From the NCBI RefSeq assembly GCF_051014685.1, contig NW_027478777.1, positions 1-64,000 on the forward strand: a stretch of 64,000 bases of DNA, given 5' to 3'. Origin of the DNA: Ptiloglossa arizonensis. Lineage: Eukaryota > Arthropoda > Insecta > Hymenoptera > Colletidae. Positions 14,801-29,796 of the stretch are shown in pieces. The notes below the pieces were generated by a model, which saw only the letters and a list, made by a program, of their open reading frames with translations, was not told the DNA's origin and did no database searches. The position numbers and the translations under genes are program-made. How positions within the stretch are numbered: position 1 is the stretch's first letter; each line of letters begins with the position of its first letter.

Positions 14801-17800
14801 GACGAAGAAAGAAACGGAGAAACGAAGACAGAAAAGGAGAAACGAAGAAAGAAACGGACAAACGAGCAAAGAAACGGAGAAACAAAGAAAGAAACGGAGA
14901 AACGAGGAAAGAAACGGAGAAATAAATGGAGAAACGAAGAAATAAACGTAGAAACGAAGAAAGATACCGAGAAAAGGTGAAATAAATGGAGCAACGAAGA
15001 AATAAGTGGAGAAACGAACAAGCAAACGGAGAAACGAAGAAAGAAACGGAGAAACGAGGAAAGAAACGCAGAAATAAACGTAGAAACGAAGAAAGAAACG
15101 GAGAAACGAGGAAAGAAACGGAGAAACGAAGAAAGAAACGGAGTAACGAAGAAAGAAACGATGAAACGCAGAAAGAAACGGAGAAACGAACAAAGAAACG
15201 GAGAAACGAAGAAAGAAACGGAGAAACGAAGAAAGAAACGGAGAAGCGAAGAAAGAAGCCGAGAAACGGAGAAATAAATGGAGAAACGAAGAAATAAACG
15301 GAGAAACGAAGAAAGAAATGAAGAAACGAAGAAAGAAACGGAGAAACGAACAAAGAAACGGAGAAACGAACAAAGAAACCGAGAAACGGAGAAATAAATG
15401 GAGAAACGAAGAAATAAACGGAGAAACGAAGAAAGAAACGGAGAAACGAAGAAAGAAACGGAGAAACGAAGAAAGAAACGGAGAAACGAAGAAAGAAACG
15501 GAGAAACGAAGAAAGAAACGGAGAAACGAAGAAAGAAACGGAGAAACGAAGAAAGAAACGGAGAAACGAAGAAAGAAACGGAGACACGAAGAAAGAAACG
15601 GAGAAACGAAGGAAGAAATGAAGAAACGAAGAAAGAAACGAAGAAATAAACGGAGAAATGAAGAAAGAAACGGAGAAACGAAGAAAGAAACGGAAAATCG
15701 GAGAAATAAATGGAGAAACGAAGAAATAAACCGAGAAACGGAAAAAGAAACGGAGAAACGAACAAAGAAACGGAGAAACGAAGAAAGAAACGGAGAATCT
15801 AAGAAAGAAACGCAGAAACGAAGAAAGAAACGGAGAAACGAAGAAAGAAACGGAGAAATGAATGGAGAAACGAAGAAACAAACGGAGAAACGAAGAAAGA
15901 AACGGAGAAACGAAGAAAGAAACGGAGAAACGAAGAAAGAAACGCAGAACCGAAGAAAGAAACGGAGGAACGGAGAAATTATAAGGAGAAACGAAGAAAC
16001 AAACGGAGAAACGAAGAAATAAGCGGAGAAACGAAGAAAGAAACGGAGAAACGAAGAAAGAAACGGAGAAACGAAGAAAGAAACGGAGAAACGAAGAAAG
16101 AAACGGAGAAACGAAGAAAGAAACGCAGAAACGAAGAAAGAAACGGAGAAACGAACAAAGAAACGAAGAAACGAAGAAAGAAACGCAGAAACGAAGAAAG
16201 AAACGGAGAAACGAAGAAAGAAACGGAGAAACGAAGAAAGAAACGGAGAAACGAACAAAGAAACGGAGAAACGAAGAAAGAAACGGAGAAATAAATGGAG
16301 AAACGTAGAAATAAACGGAGAAACGAAGAATGAAACGGAGAAACGAAGAAAGAAACGGAGAAACGAAGAATGAAATGAAGAAACGAAGAAAGAAACGAAG
16401 AAATAAACGGAGAAACGAAGAAAGAAATGAAGAAACGAAGAAAGAAACGGAGAAACGAACAAAGAAACGGAGAAACGAAGAAAGAAACCGAGAAACGGAG
16501 AAATAAATGGAGAAACGAAGAAATAAACAGAGAAACGAAGAAAGAAACGGAGAAACGAAGGAAGAAACGGAGAAACGAAGAAAGAATCGGAGAAACGAAG
16601 AAAGAAACCGAGAAACGACGAAAGAACCGGAGTAACGAAGATAGGTACCGAGAAACGGAGAAATAAACGGAGAAACGGAGAAAGAAATGGAGAAACGAAG
16701 AAATAAACGGAGAAACGAAGAAAGAAACGGAGAAACGAAGAAAGAAACGGAGAAACGAAGAAAGAAACGGAGAAACGAAGAAAGAAACGGAGAAACGAAG
16801 AAAGAAACGGAGAAACGTAGAAAGAAACAGAGAAACGAAGAAAGAATCGGAGAAACGAAGAAAGAAACGGAGAAACGAACAAAGAAACGGAGAAACGAAG
16901 AAAGAAACCGAGAAATGAAGAAAGAAACGGAGACACGAAGAAAGAAACGGAGAAACGATGAAAGAAACGGAGAAATGAAGAAAGAAACAGAGAAACGAAG
17001 AAAGAAACGGAGAAACGAAGAAAGAAACGGAGAAATGAATGGAGAAACGAAGAAATAAACCGAGAAACGGAAAAAGAAACGGAGAAACGAACAAAGAAAC
17101 GGAGAAACGAAGAAAGAAACGCAGACCCGAAGAAAGAAACGGAGGAACGGAGAAATAAAAGGAGAAACGAAGAAATAAACGGAGAAACGAAGAAAGAAAC
17201 GGAGAAACGAAGAAAGAAACGGAGAAACGAAGAAAGAAACGGAGAAACGAAGAAGAAAACGCAGAAACGAAGAAGGAAACGGAGAAACGAAGAAAGAAAC
17301 GGAGAAACGAAGAAAGAAACGGAGAAACGAAGAATGAAACGGAGATATAAATGGAGAAACGTAGAAATAAACGGAGAAACGAACAAGGAAGCGGAGAAAC
17401 GAAGAACGAAACGGAGAATCGAAGAAAGAAACGGAGAAACCTAGAAAGAAACGGAGTTACGAAGAATGAAACGGAGAAACGAAGAAAGAAACGGAGAAAC
17501 GAAGAAAGAAACGGAGAAACGAAGAAAGAAATGAAGAAACGAAGAAAGAAACGAAGAAACGAAGAAATAAACGGAGAAACGAAGAAAGAAATGAAGAAAC
17601 GAAGAAAGAAACGGAGAAACGAACAAAGAAACGGAGAAACGAAGAAAGAAACCGAGAAACGGAGAAATAAATGGAGAAACGAAGAAATAAACAGAGAAAC
17701 GAAGAAAGAAACGGAGAAACGAAGAAAGAAACGGAGAAACGAAGAAAGAAATGAAGAAACGAAGAAAGAAACGGAGAAACGAACAAAGAAACGGAGAAAC

Positions 17801-19993
17801 GAAGAAAGAAACCGAGAAACGGAGAAATAAATGGAGAAACGAAGAAATAAACAGAGAAACGAAGAAAGAAACGGAGAAACGAAGAAAGAAACGGAGAAAC
17901 GAAGAAAGAAACGGAGAAACGAAGAAAGAAACGGAGAAACGAAGAAAGAAACGGAGAAACGTAGAAAGAAACGGAGATACGAAGAAAGAAACCGAGAAAC
18001 GGAGAAATAAACGAAGAAACGAAGAAATAAACGGAGAAACGGAGAAAGAAACGGAGAAACGAAGAAAGAAACGGAGAAACGAAGAAAGAAACGGAGAAAC
18101 GAAGAAAGAAACGGAGAAACGAAGAAAGAAACAGAGAAACGAACAAAGAAACGGAGAAACGAACAAAGAAACGGAGAAACGAAGAAAGAAACGGAGAAAC
18201 GAACAAAGAAACGGAGAAACGCACAAAGAAACGGAGAAACGAAGGAAGAAACGGAGAAACGAAGAAAGAAACGGAGAAACGAAGAAAGAAATGAAGAAAC
18301 GAAGAAAGAAACGAAGAAACGAAGAAATAAACGGAGAAACGAAGAAAGAAATGAAGAAACGAAGAAAGAAACGGAGAAACGAACAAAGAAACGGAGAAAC
18401 GAAGAAAGAAACCGAGAAACGGAGAAATAAATGGAGAAACGAAGAAATAAACAGAGAAACGAAGAAAGAAACGGAGAAACGAAGAAAGAAACGGAGAAAC
18501 GAAGAAAGAAACGGAGAAACGGAGAAACGAAGAAAGAAACGGAGAAACGTAGAAAGAAACGGAGATACGAAGAAAGAAACCGAGAAACGGAGAAATAAAT
18601 GGAGAAACGAAGAAATAAACGGAGAAACGCGAAAGAAACGGAGAAACGAAGAAAGAAACGGAGACACGAAGAAAGAAACGGAGAAACGATGAAAGAAACG
18701 GAGAAATGAAGAAAGAAACGGAGAAACGAAGAAAGAAACGGAGAAACGAACAAAGAAACGGAGAAACGAAGAAAGAAACGCAGACCCGAAGAAAGAAACG
18801 GAGGAACGGAGAAATAAAAGGAGAAACGAAGAAATAAATGGAGAAACGAAGAAATAAACGGAGAAACGAAGAAAGAAACGGAGAAACGAAGAAAGAAACG
18901 GAGAAACGAACAAAGAAACGGAGAAACGAAGAAAGAAACGCAGACCCGAAGAAAGAAACGGAGGAACGGAGAAATAAAAGGAGAAACGAAGAAATAAATG
19001 GAGAAACGAAGAAATAAACGGAGAAACGAAGAAAGAAACGGAGAAACGAAGAAAGAAACGGAGAAACGAAGAATGAAACGGAGATATAAATGGAGAAACG
19101 TAGAAATAAACGGAGAAACGAACAAGGAAGCGGAGAAACGAAGAAAGAAACGGAGAAACGAAGAAAGAAATGAAGAAACGAAGAAAGAAACGAAGAAACG
19201 AAGAAATAAACGGAGAAACGAAGAAAGAAATGAAGAAACGAAGAAAGAAACGGAGAAACGAACAAAGAAACGGAGAAACGAAGAAAGAAACGGAGAAACG
19301 TAGAAAGAAACGGAGATACGAAGAAAGAAACCGAGAAACGGAGAAATAAATGGAGAAACGAAGAAATAAACGGAGAAACGAAGAAAGAAACGGAGAAACG
19401 AAGAAAGAAACGGAGAAACGAAGAAAGAAACGGAGAAACGAAGAAAGAAACGGAGAAACGTAGAAAGAAACGGAGATACGAAGAAAGAAACCGAGAAACG
19501 GAGAAATAAATGGAGAAACGAAGAAATAAACGGAGAAACGAAGAAAGAAACGGAGAAACGAAGAAAGAAACGGAGACACGAAGAAAGAAACGGAGAAACG
19601 ATGAAAGAAACGGAGAAATGAAGAAAGAAACGGAGAAACGAAGAAAGAAACGGTGAAACGAAGAAAGAAACGGAGAAATAAATGGAGAAACGAAGAAATA
19701 AACCGAGAAACGGAAAAAGAAACGGAGAAACGAAGAAAGAAACGGTGAAACGAAGAAAGAAACGGAGAAATAAATGGAGAAACGAAGAAATAAACCGAGA
19801 AACGGAAAAAGAAACGGAGAAACGAAAAAAGAAACGGAGAAACGAAGAAGGAAGCGGAGAAACGAAGAAAGAAACGGAGAAACGAGGAAAGAAAGCAGAA
19901 ACGAAGAAAGAAACGGAGAAACGAAGAAAGAAACGGAGAAACGAACAAAGAAACAGAGAAACGAAGGAAGAAACGGAGAAACGAAGAAAGAAA
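11710..19993 (+). repeat. Long higher-order segment B
   Basis: Matches 21513-29796 along its whole 8.3 kb (offset 9803). Its first 6.7 kb also matches segment A (4533-11275). The last shared base with the third copy is 19993; at 19994 B has G where the third copy has C. Segment B overlaps the start of segment C by about 25 bp. A B-specific base is A at 15949, where both sister copies have C. Markers unique to B and C include CGCGAAAGAAACGG near 18628/28431 and two CAGACCCGAAG blocks near 18780 and 18940. Confidence 0.85.
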
Positions 19994-22900
19994 GGGACAA
20001 ACGAGCAAAGAAACGGAGAAACGAAGAAAGAAACGGAGAAACGAGGAAAGAAACGGAGAAATAAATGGAGAAACGAAGAAATAAACGTAGAAACGAAGAA
20101 AGATACGGAGAAAAGGTGAAATAAATGGAGCAACGAAGAAATAAGTGGAGAAACGAACAAGCAAACGGAGAAACGAAGAAAGAAACGGAGAAACGAGGAA
20201 AGAAACGCAGAAATAAACGTAGAGACGAAGGAAGAAACGGAGAAACGAGGAAAGAAACGGAGAAACGAAGAAAGGAACGGAGTAACGAAGAAAGAAACGA
20301 TGAAACGCAGAAAGAAACGGAGAAACGAACAAAGAAACGGAGAAACGAAGAAAGAAACGGAGAAACGAAGAAAGAAACGGAGAAACGAAGAAAGAAATGG
20401 AGAAACGAAGAAAGAAACGGAGAAACGAACAAAGAAACGGAGAAACGAACAAAGAAGCGGAGAAACGAAGAAAGAAACGGAGAAACGGAGAAATGAACGG
20501 AGACACGAAGAAAGAAACCGAAAAACGAAGAAAGAAACGGAGAAACGGAGAAATAATTGGAGAAACGAAGAAATAAACGGAGGAACGAAGAAAAAAACGG
20601 AGTAACGAAGAAAGAAATGGAGAAACGAAGAAAGAAACGGAGTAACGAAGAAAGAAACGGAGAAACGGAGAAATAAATGGAGAAACGAAGAAATAAACGG
20701 AGGAACGAAGATAGAAACGGAGCAGCGAAGAAAGAACCGGAGTAACGAAGAAAGAAACGAAGAAACGAGGAAAGAAACGGAGACACGAGGAAAGAAACGG
20801 AGAAACGAAGAAAGAAACCGAGAAACGAAGAAAGAAACGGAGAAACGGAGAAATAAATGGAGAAACGAAGAAATAAACGGAGAGACGAAGAAAGAAACGG
20901 AGAAACGAAGAACGAAACGGAGAAACGAAGAAAGAAACTCAGTAACGATGAAAGAAACGAAGAAACGAAGAAAGAAACGGAGATACGAAGAAAGAAACGG
21001 AGAAAGGAACAAAGAAACGGAGAAGCGAACAAAGAAACGGAGAGACGGAGAAAGAAACGGAGAAACGAAGAAAGAAACGGAGAAACGAACAAAGAAACGC
21101 AGAAACGAACAATGAAACGGAGAAACGAACAAAGAAACGGAGAAACGAACAAAGAAGCGGAGAAACGAAGGAAGAAACGGGGAAACGAAGAAAGAAACGG
21201 AGAAACGAAGAAAGAAATTGAGAAACGAAGAAAGAAACGGAGAAACGAACAAAGAAACGGAGAAACGAACAAAGATGCGGAGAAACGAAGAAAGAAACGG
21301 AGAAACGGAGAAATGAACGGAGACACGAAGAAAGAAACCGAAAAACGAAGAAAGAAACGGAGAAACGGAGAAATAATTGGAGAAACGAAGAAATAAACGG
21401 AGGAACGAAGAAAAAAACGGAGTAACGAAGAAAGAAACGGAGCAGCGAAGAAAGAACCGGAGTAACGAAGAAAGAAACGAAGAAACGAGGAAAGAAACGG
21501 AGACACGAGGAAAGAAACGGAGCAGCGAAGAAAGAACCGGAGTAACGAAGAAAGAAACGAAGAAACGAGGAAAGAAACGGAGACACGAGGAAAGAAACGG
21601 AGAAACGAAGAAAGAAACCGAGAAACGAAGAAAGAAACGGAGAAACGGAGAAATAAATGGAGAAACGAAGAAATAAACGGAGAGACGAAGAAAGAAACGG
21701 AGAAACGAAGAACGAAACGGAGAAACGAAGAAAGAAACTCAGTAACGATGAAAGAAACGAAGAAACGAAGAAAGAAACGGAGATACGAAGAAAGAAACGG
21801 AGAAAGGAACAAAGAAACGGAGAAGCGAACAAAGAAACGGAGAGACGGAGAAAGAAACGGAGAAACGAAGAAAGAAACGGAGAAACGAACAAAGAAACGC
21901 AGAAACGAACAATGAAACGGAGAAACGAACAAAGAAACGGAGAAACGAACAAAGAAGCGGAGAAACGAAGAAATAAACGGAGAAACGAAGAAAGAAACGG
22001 AGAAACGAATAGAGAAACGGAGAAACGAAGGAAGAAACGGAGTATCGAAGAAAGAAACGAAGAAACGAAGAAAGAAACGGAGAATCGGAGAAATAAATGG
22101 AGACACGAAGAAATGAACCGAGAAACGGAGAAAGAAACGGAGAAACGATCAATGAGACGGAGAAACGAAGAAGGAAACGGAGAAACGAAGAAAGAAACGG
22201 AGAAACGAAGAAAGAAACCGAGATACGAAGAAAGAAACGGAGAAACGAACGAAGAAACGGAGAAACGAAGAAAGAAACGGAGAATCTAAGAAAGAAACGC
22301 AGAAACGAAGAAAGAAACGGAGAAACGAAGAAAGAAACGGAGAATCGGAGAAATAAATGGAGTAACGAAGAAATAAACCGAGATATGGAGAAAGAAACGG
22401 AGAAACGATCAATGAAACGGAGAAACGAAGAAGGAAACGGAGAAACGAAGAAAGAAACGGAGAAACGAAGAAAGAAACGGAGAAACGAAGAAAGAAACGG
22501 AGAATCGGAGAAATAAATGGAGAAACGGAGAAATAAATGGAGAAACGAGGGAAGAAACGGAGAAACGAACAAAGAAACGGAGAAACGAACAAAGAAACGG
22601 AGAAACGAAGAAAGAAACGGAGAAACGAAGAAAGAAACGGAGAATCGAAGAAAGAAACGGAGAAACGAAGAAAGAAACGGAGAAACGAACAAAGAAACGG
22701 AGAAACGAACAAAGAAGCGGAGAAACGAAGAAAGAAACGGAGAAACGGAGAAATAAACGGAGACACGAAGAAAGAAACCGAAAAACGAAGAAAGAAACGG
22801 AGAAACGGAGAAATAATTGGAGAAACGAAGAAATAAACGGAGGAACGAAGAATTAAACGGAGTAACGAAGAAAGAAATGGAGAAACGAAGAAAGAAACGG

Positions 22901-25900
22901 AGTAACGAAGAAAGAAACGGAGAAACGGAGAAATAAATGGAGAAACGAAGAAATAAACGGAGGAACGATGAAAGAAACGGAGCAGCGAAGAAAGAACCGG
23001 AGTAACGAAGAAAGAAACGAAGAAACGAGGAAAGAAACGGAGAAACGAGGAAAGAAACGGAGAAACGAAGAAAGAAACCGAGAAACGAAGAAAGAAACGG
23101 AGAAACGGAGAAATAAATGGAGAAACGAAGAAATAAACGGAGAGACGAAGAAAGAAACGGAGAAACGAAGAAAGAAACGGAGAAACGAAGAAAGAAACGC
23201 AGTAACGATGAAAGAAACGAAGAAACGAAGAAAGAAACGGAGATACGAAGAAAGAAACGGAGAAAGGAACAAAGAAACGGAGAAGCGAACAAAGAAACGG
23301 AGAGACGGAGAAAGAAACGGAGAAACGAAGAAAGAAACGGAGAAACGAACAAAGAAACGCAGAAACGAACAATGAAACGGAGAAACGAACAAAGAAACGG
23401 AGAAACGAACAAAGAAGCGGAGAAACGAAGGAAGAAACGGGGAAACGAAGAAAGAAACGGAGAAACGAATAAACAAACGGAAAAACGAAGAAAGAACCGG
23501 AGTAACGAAGAGAGAAACGGAGAAACGGAGAAATAAATGGAGAAACGAAGAAATAAATGGAGAAACGAAGAAATAAACGGAGAAACGAAGAAAGAAACGG
23601 AGAAACGAATAGAGAAACGGAGAAACGAAGGAAGAAACGGAGTATCGAAGAAAGAAACGAAGAAACGAAGAAAGAAACGGAGAATCGGAGAAATAAATGG
23701 AGACACGAAGAAATGAACCGAGAAACGGAGAAAGAAACGGAGAAACGATCAATGAGACGGAGAAACGAAGAAGGAAACGGAGAAACGAAGAAAGAAACGG
23801 AGAAACGAAGAAAGAAACCGAGATACGAAGAAAGAAACGGAGAAACGAACAAAGAAACGGAGAAACGAAGAAAGAAACGGAGAATCTGAGAAAGAAACGC
23901 AGAAACGAAGAAAGAAACGGAGAAACGAAGAAAGAAACGGAGAATCGGAGAAATAAATGGAGAAACGAAGAAATAAACCGAGATACGGAGAAAGAAACGG
24001 AGAAACGATCAATGAAACGGAGAAACGAAGAAGGAAACGGAGAAACGAAGAAAGAAACGGAGAAACGAAGAAAGAAACGGAGAAACGAAGAAAGAAACGG
24101 AGAATCGGAGAAATAAATGGAGAAACGAGGGAAGAAACGGAGAAACGAACAAAGAAACGGAGAAACGAAGAAAGAAACGGAGGAACGAAGAAAGAAACGG
24201 AGAAACGAAGAAAGTAACGGAGAAACGAAGAAAGAAACGGAGAAACGAACAAAGAAACGGAGAAACGAAGAAAGAAGCGGAGAAACGAAGAAAGAAACGG
24301 AGAAACGGAGAAATAAATGAAGAAACGAGGAAATAAACGGAGAAACGAACAAGGAAACGGAGAAACGAACAGAGAAACGGAGAAACGGAGAAATAAATGG
24401 AGACACGAAAAAATAAACCGAGAAACGGAGAAAGAAACGGAGAAGCGATCAGTGAAACGGAGAAACGAACAAAGAAACGGAGAAACGGAGAAATAAATGG
24501 AGAAACGAAGAAACAAACGGAGAAACGAAGAAAGAAACGGAGAAACGAAGAAAGAAACAGAGTAACGAAGAAAGAAACGAAGAAACGCAGAAAGAAACGG
24601 AGAGACGAAGAAAGAAACGGAGAAACGAAGACAGAAAAGGAGAAACGAAGAAAGAAACGGACAAACGAGCAAAGAAACGGAGAAACAAAGAAAGAAACGG
24701 AGAAACGAGGAAAGAAACGGAGAAATAAATGGAGAAACGAAGAAATAAACGTAGAAACGAAGAAAGATACCGAGAAAAGGTGAAATAAATGGAGCAACGA
24801 AGAAATAAGTGGAGAAACGAACAAGCAAACGGAGAAACGAAGAAAGAAACGGAGAAACGAGGAAAGAAACGCAGAAATAAACGTAGAAACGAAGAAAGAA
24901 ACGGAGAAACGAGGAAAGAAACGGAGAAACGAAGAAAGAAACGGAGTAACGAAGAAAGAAACGATGAAACGCAGAAAGAAACGGAGAAACGAACAAAGAA
25001 ACGGAGAAACGAAGAAAGAAACGGAGAAACGAAGAAAGAAACGGAGAAGCGAAGAAAGAAGCCGAGAAACGGAGAAATAAATGGAGAAACGAAGAAATAA
25101 ACGGAGAAACGAAGAAAGAAATGAAGAAACGAAGAAAGAAACGGAGAAACGAACAAAGAAACGGAGAAACGAACAAAGAAACCGAGAAACGGAGAAATAA
25201 ATGGAGAAACGAAGAAATAAACGGAGAAACGAAGAAAGAAACGGAGAAACGAAGAAAGAAACGGAGAAACGAAGAAAGAAACGGAGAAACGAAGAAAGAA
25301 ACGGAGAAACGAAGAAAGAAACGGAGAAACGAAGAAAGAAACGGAGAAACGAAGAAAGAAACGGAGAAACGAAGAAAGAAACGGAGACACGAAGAAAGAA
25401 ACGGAGAAACGAAGGAAGAAATGAAGAAACGAAGAAAGAAACGAAGAAATAAACGGAGAAATGAAGAAAGAAACGGAGAAACGAAGAAAGAAACGGAAAA
25501 TCGGAGAAATAAATGGAGAAACGAAGAAATAAACCGAGAAACGGAAAAAGAAACGGAGAAACGAACAAAGAAACGGAGAAACGAAGAAAGAAACGGAGAA
25601 TCTAAGAAAGAAACGCAGAAACGAAGAAAGAAACGGAGAAACGAAGAAAGAAACGGAGAAATGAATGGAGAAACGAAGAAACAAACGGAGAAACGAAGAA
25701 AGAAACGGAGAAACGAAGAAAGAAACGGAGAAACGAAGAAAGAAACGCAGACCCGAAGAAAGAAACGGAGGAACGGAGAAATTATAAGGAGAAACGAAGA
25801 AACAAACGGAGAAACGAAGAAATAAGCGGAGAAACGAAGAAAGAAACGGAGAAACGAAGAAAGAAACGGAGAAACGAAGAAAGAAACGGAGAAACGAAGA

Positions 25901-28900
25901 AAGAAACGGAGAAACGAAGAAAGAAACGCAGAAACGAAGAAAGAAACGGAGAAACGAACAAAGAAACGAAGAAACGAAGAAAGAAACGCAGAAACGAAGA
26001 AAGAAACGGAGAAACGAAGAAAGAAACGGAGAAACGAAGAAAGAAACGGAGAAACGAACAAAGAAACGGAGAAACGAAGAAAGAAACGGAGAAATAAATG
26101 GAGAAACGTAGAAATAAACGGAGAAACGAAGAATGAAACGGAGAAACGAAGAAAGAAACGGAGAAACGAAGAATGAAATGAAGAAACGAAGAAAGAAACG
26201 AAGAAATAAACGGAGAAACGAAGAAAGAAATGAAGAAACGAAGAAAGAAACGGAGAAACGAACAAAGAAACGGAGAAACGAAGAAAGAAACCGAGAAACG
26301 GAGAAATAAATGGAGAAACGAAGAAATAAACAGAGAAACGAAGAAAGAAACGGAGAAACGAAGGAAGAAACGGAGAAACGAAGAAAGAATCGGAGAAACG
26401 AAGAAAGAAACCGAGAAACGACGAAAGAACCGGAGTAACGAAGATAGGTACCGAGAAACGGAGAAATAAACGGAGAAACGGAGAAAGAAATGGAGAAACG
26501 AAGAAATAAACGGAGAAACGAAGAAAGAAACGGAGAAACGAAGAAAGAAACGGAGAAACGAAGAAAGAAACGGAGAAACGAAGAAAGAAACGGAGAAACG
26601 AAGAAAGAAACGGAGAAACGTAGAAAGAAACAGAGAAACGAAGAAAGAATCGGAGAAACGAAGAAAGAAACGGAGAAACGAACAAAGAAACGGAGAAACG
26701 AAGAAAGAAACCGAGAAATGAAGAAAGAAACGGAGACACGAAGAAAGAAACGGAGAAACGATGAAAGAAACGGAGAAATGAAGAAAGAAACAGAGAAACG
26801 AAGAAAGAAACGGAGAAACGAAGAAAGAAACGGAGAAATGAATGGAGAAACGAAGAAATAAACCGAGAAACGGAAAAAGAAACGGAGAAACGAACAAAGA
26901 AACGGAGAAACGAAGAAAGAAACGCAGACCCGAAGAAAGAAACGGAGGAACGGAGAAATAAAAGGAGAAACGAAGAAATAAACGGAGAAACGAAGAAAGA
27001 AACGGAGAAACGAAGAAAGAAACGGAGAAACGAAGAAAGAAACGGAGAAACGAAGAAGAAAACGCAGAAACGAAGAAGGAAACGGAGAAACGAAGAAAGA
27101 AACGGAGAAACGAAGAAAGAAACGGAGAAACGAAGAATGAAACGGAGATATAAATGGAGAAACGTAGAAATAAACGGAGAAACGAACAAGGAAGCGGAGA
27201 AACGAAGAACGAAACGGAGAATCGAAGAAAGAAACGGAGAAACCTAGAAAGAAACGGAGTTACGAAGAATGAAACGGAGAAACGAAGAAAGAAACGGAGA
27301 AACGAAGAAAGAAACGGAGAAACGAAGAAAGAAATGAAGAAACGAAGAAAGAAACGAAGAAACGAAGAAATAAACGGAGAAACGAAGAAAGAAATGAAGA
27401 AACGAAGAAAGAAACGGAGAAACGAACAAAGAAACGGAGAAACGAAGAAAGAAACCGAGAAACGGAGAAATAAATGGAGAAACGAAGAAATAAACAGAGA
27501 AACGAAGAAAGAAACGGAGAAACGAAGAAAGAAACGGAGAAACGAAGAAAGAAATGAAGAAACGAAGAAAGAAACGGAGAAACGAACAAAGAAACGGAGA
27601 AACGAAGAAAGAAACCGAGAAACGGAGAAATAAATGGAGAAACGAAGAAATAAACAGAGAAACGAAGAAAGAAACGGAGAAACGAAGAAAGAAACGGAGA
27701 AACGAAGAAAGAAACGGAGAAACGAAGAAAGAAACGGAGAAACGAAGAAAGAAACGGAGAAACGTAGAAAGAAACGGAGATACGAAGAAAGAAACCGAGA
27801 AACGGAGAAATAAACGAAGAAACGAAGAAATAAACGGAGAAACGGAGAAAGAAACGGAGAAACGAAGAAAGAAACGGAGAAACGAAGAAAGAAACGGAGA
27901 AACGAAGAAAGAAACGGAGAAACGAAGAAAGAAACAGAGAAACGAACAAAGAAACGGAGAAACGAACAAAGAAACGGAGAAACGAAGAAAGAAACGGAGA
28001 AACGAACAAAGAAACGGAGAAACGCACAAAGAAACGGAGAAACGAAGGAAGAAACGGAGAAACGAAGAAAGAAACGGAGAAACGAAGAAAGAAATGAAGA
28101 AACGAAGAAAGAAACGAAGAAACGAAGAAATAAACGGAGAAACGAAGAAAGAAATGAAGAAACGAAGAAAGAAACGGAGAAACGAACAAAGAAACGGAGA
28201 AACGAAGAAAGAAACCGAGAAACGGAGAAATAAATGGAGAAACGAAGAAATAAACAGAGAAACGAAGAAAGAAACGGAGAAACGAAGAAAGAAACGGAGA
28301 AACGAAGAAAGAAACGGAGAAACGGAGAAACGAAGAAAGAAACGGAGAAACGTAGAAAGAAACGGAGATACGAAGAAAGAAACCGAGAAACGGAGAAATA
28401 AATGGAGAAACGAAGAAATAAACGGAGAAACGCGAAAGAAACGGAGAAACGAAGAAAGAAACGGAGACACGAAGAAAGAAACGGAGAAACGATGAAAGAA
28501 ACGGAGAAATGAAGAAAGAAACGGAGAAACGAAGAAAGAAACGGAGAAACGAACAAAGAAACGGAGAAACGAAGAAAGAAACGCAGACCCGAAGAAAGAA
28601 ACGGAGGAACGGAGAAATAAAAGGAGAAACGAAGAAATAAATGGAGAAACGAAGAAATAAACGGAGAAACGAAGAAAGAAACGGAGAAACGAAGAAAGAA
28701 ACGGAGAAACGAACAAAGAAACGGAGAAACGAAGAAAGAAACGCAGACCCGAAGAAAGAAACGGAGGAACGGAGAAATAAAAGGAGAAACGAAGAAATAA
28801 ATGGAGAAACGAAGAAATAAACGGAGAAACGAAGAAAGAAACGGAGAAACGAAGAAAGAAACGGAGAAACGAAGAATGAAACGGAGATATAAATGGAGAA

Positions 28901-29796
28901 ACGTAGAAATAAACGGAGAAACGAACAAGGAAGCGGAGAAACGAAGAAAGAAACGGAGAAACGAAGAAAGAAATGAAGAAACGAAGAAAGAAACGAAGAA
29001 ACGAAGAAATAAACGGAGAAACGAAGAAAGAAATGAAGAAACGAAGAAAGAAACGGAGAAACGAACAAAGAAACGGAGAAACGAAGAAAGAAACGGAGAA
29101 ACGTAGAAAGAAACGGAGATACGAAGAAAGAAACCGAGAAACGGAGAAATAAATGGAGAAACGAAGAAATAAACGGAGAAACGAAGAAAGAAACGGAGAA
29201 ACGAAGAAAGAAACGGAGAAACGAAGAAAGAAACGGAGAAACGAAGAAAGAAACGGAGAAACGTAGAAAGAAACGGAGATACGAAGAAAGAAACCGAGAA
29301 ACGGAGAAATAAATGGAGAAACGAAGAAATAAACGGAGAAACGAAGAAAGAAACGGAGAAACGAAGAAAGAAACGGAGACACGAAGAAAGAAACGGAGAA
29401 ACGATGAAAGAAACGGAGAAATGAAGAAAGAAACGGAGAAACGAAGAAAGAAACGGTGAAACGAAGAAAGAAACGGAGAAATAAATGGAGAAACGAAGAA
29501 ATAAACCGAGAAACGGAAAAAGAAACGGAGAAACGAAGAAAGAAACGGTGAAACGAAGAAAGAAACGGAGAAATAAATGGAGAAACGAAGAAATAAACCG
29601 AGAAACGGAAAAAGAAACGGAGAAACGAAAAAAGAAACGGAGAAACGAAGAAGGAAGCGGAGAAACGAAGAAAGAAACGGAGAAACGAGGAAAGAAAGCA
29701 GAAACGAAGAAAGAAACGGAGAAACGAAGAAAGAAACGGAGAAACGAACAAAGAAACAGAGAAACGAAGGAAGAAACGGAGAAACGAAGAAAGAAA
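19968..29796 (+). repeat. Long higher-order segment C (mosaic of A and B)
   Basis: Bases 19968-28255 match segment A and 21513-29796 match segment B, so C holds the complete unit of which A lacks the 3' part and B the 5' part. The join at 19968-19993 puts the B-type 3' end directly against the A-type 5' end, giving a tandem period of 9803 bp. No break in the 20-bp register is seen at the join. Nearly all diagnostic variants agree among copies, with only a handful of substitutions spotted over more than 8 kb. Confidence 0.85.
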
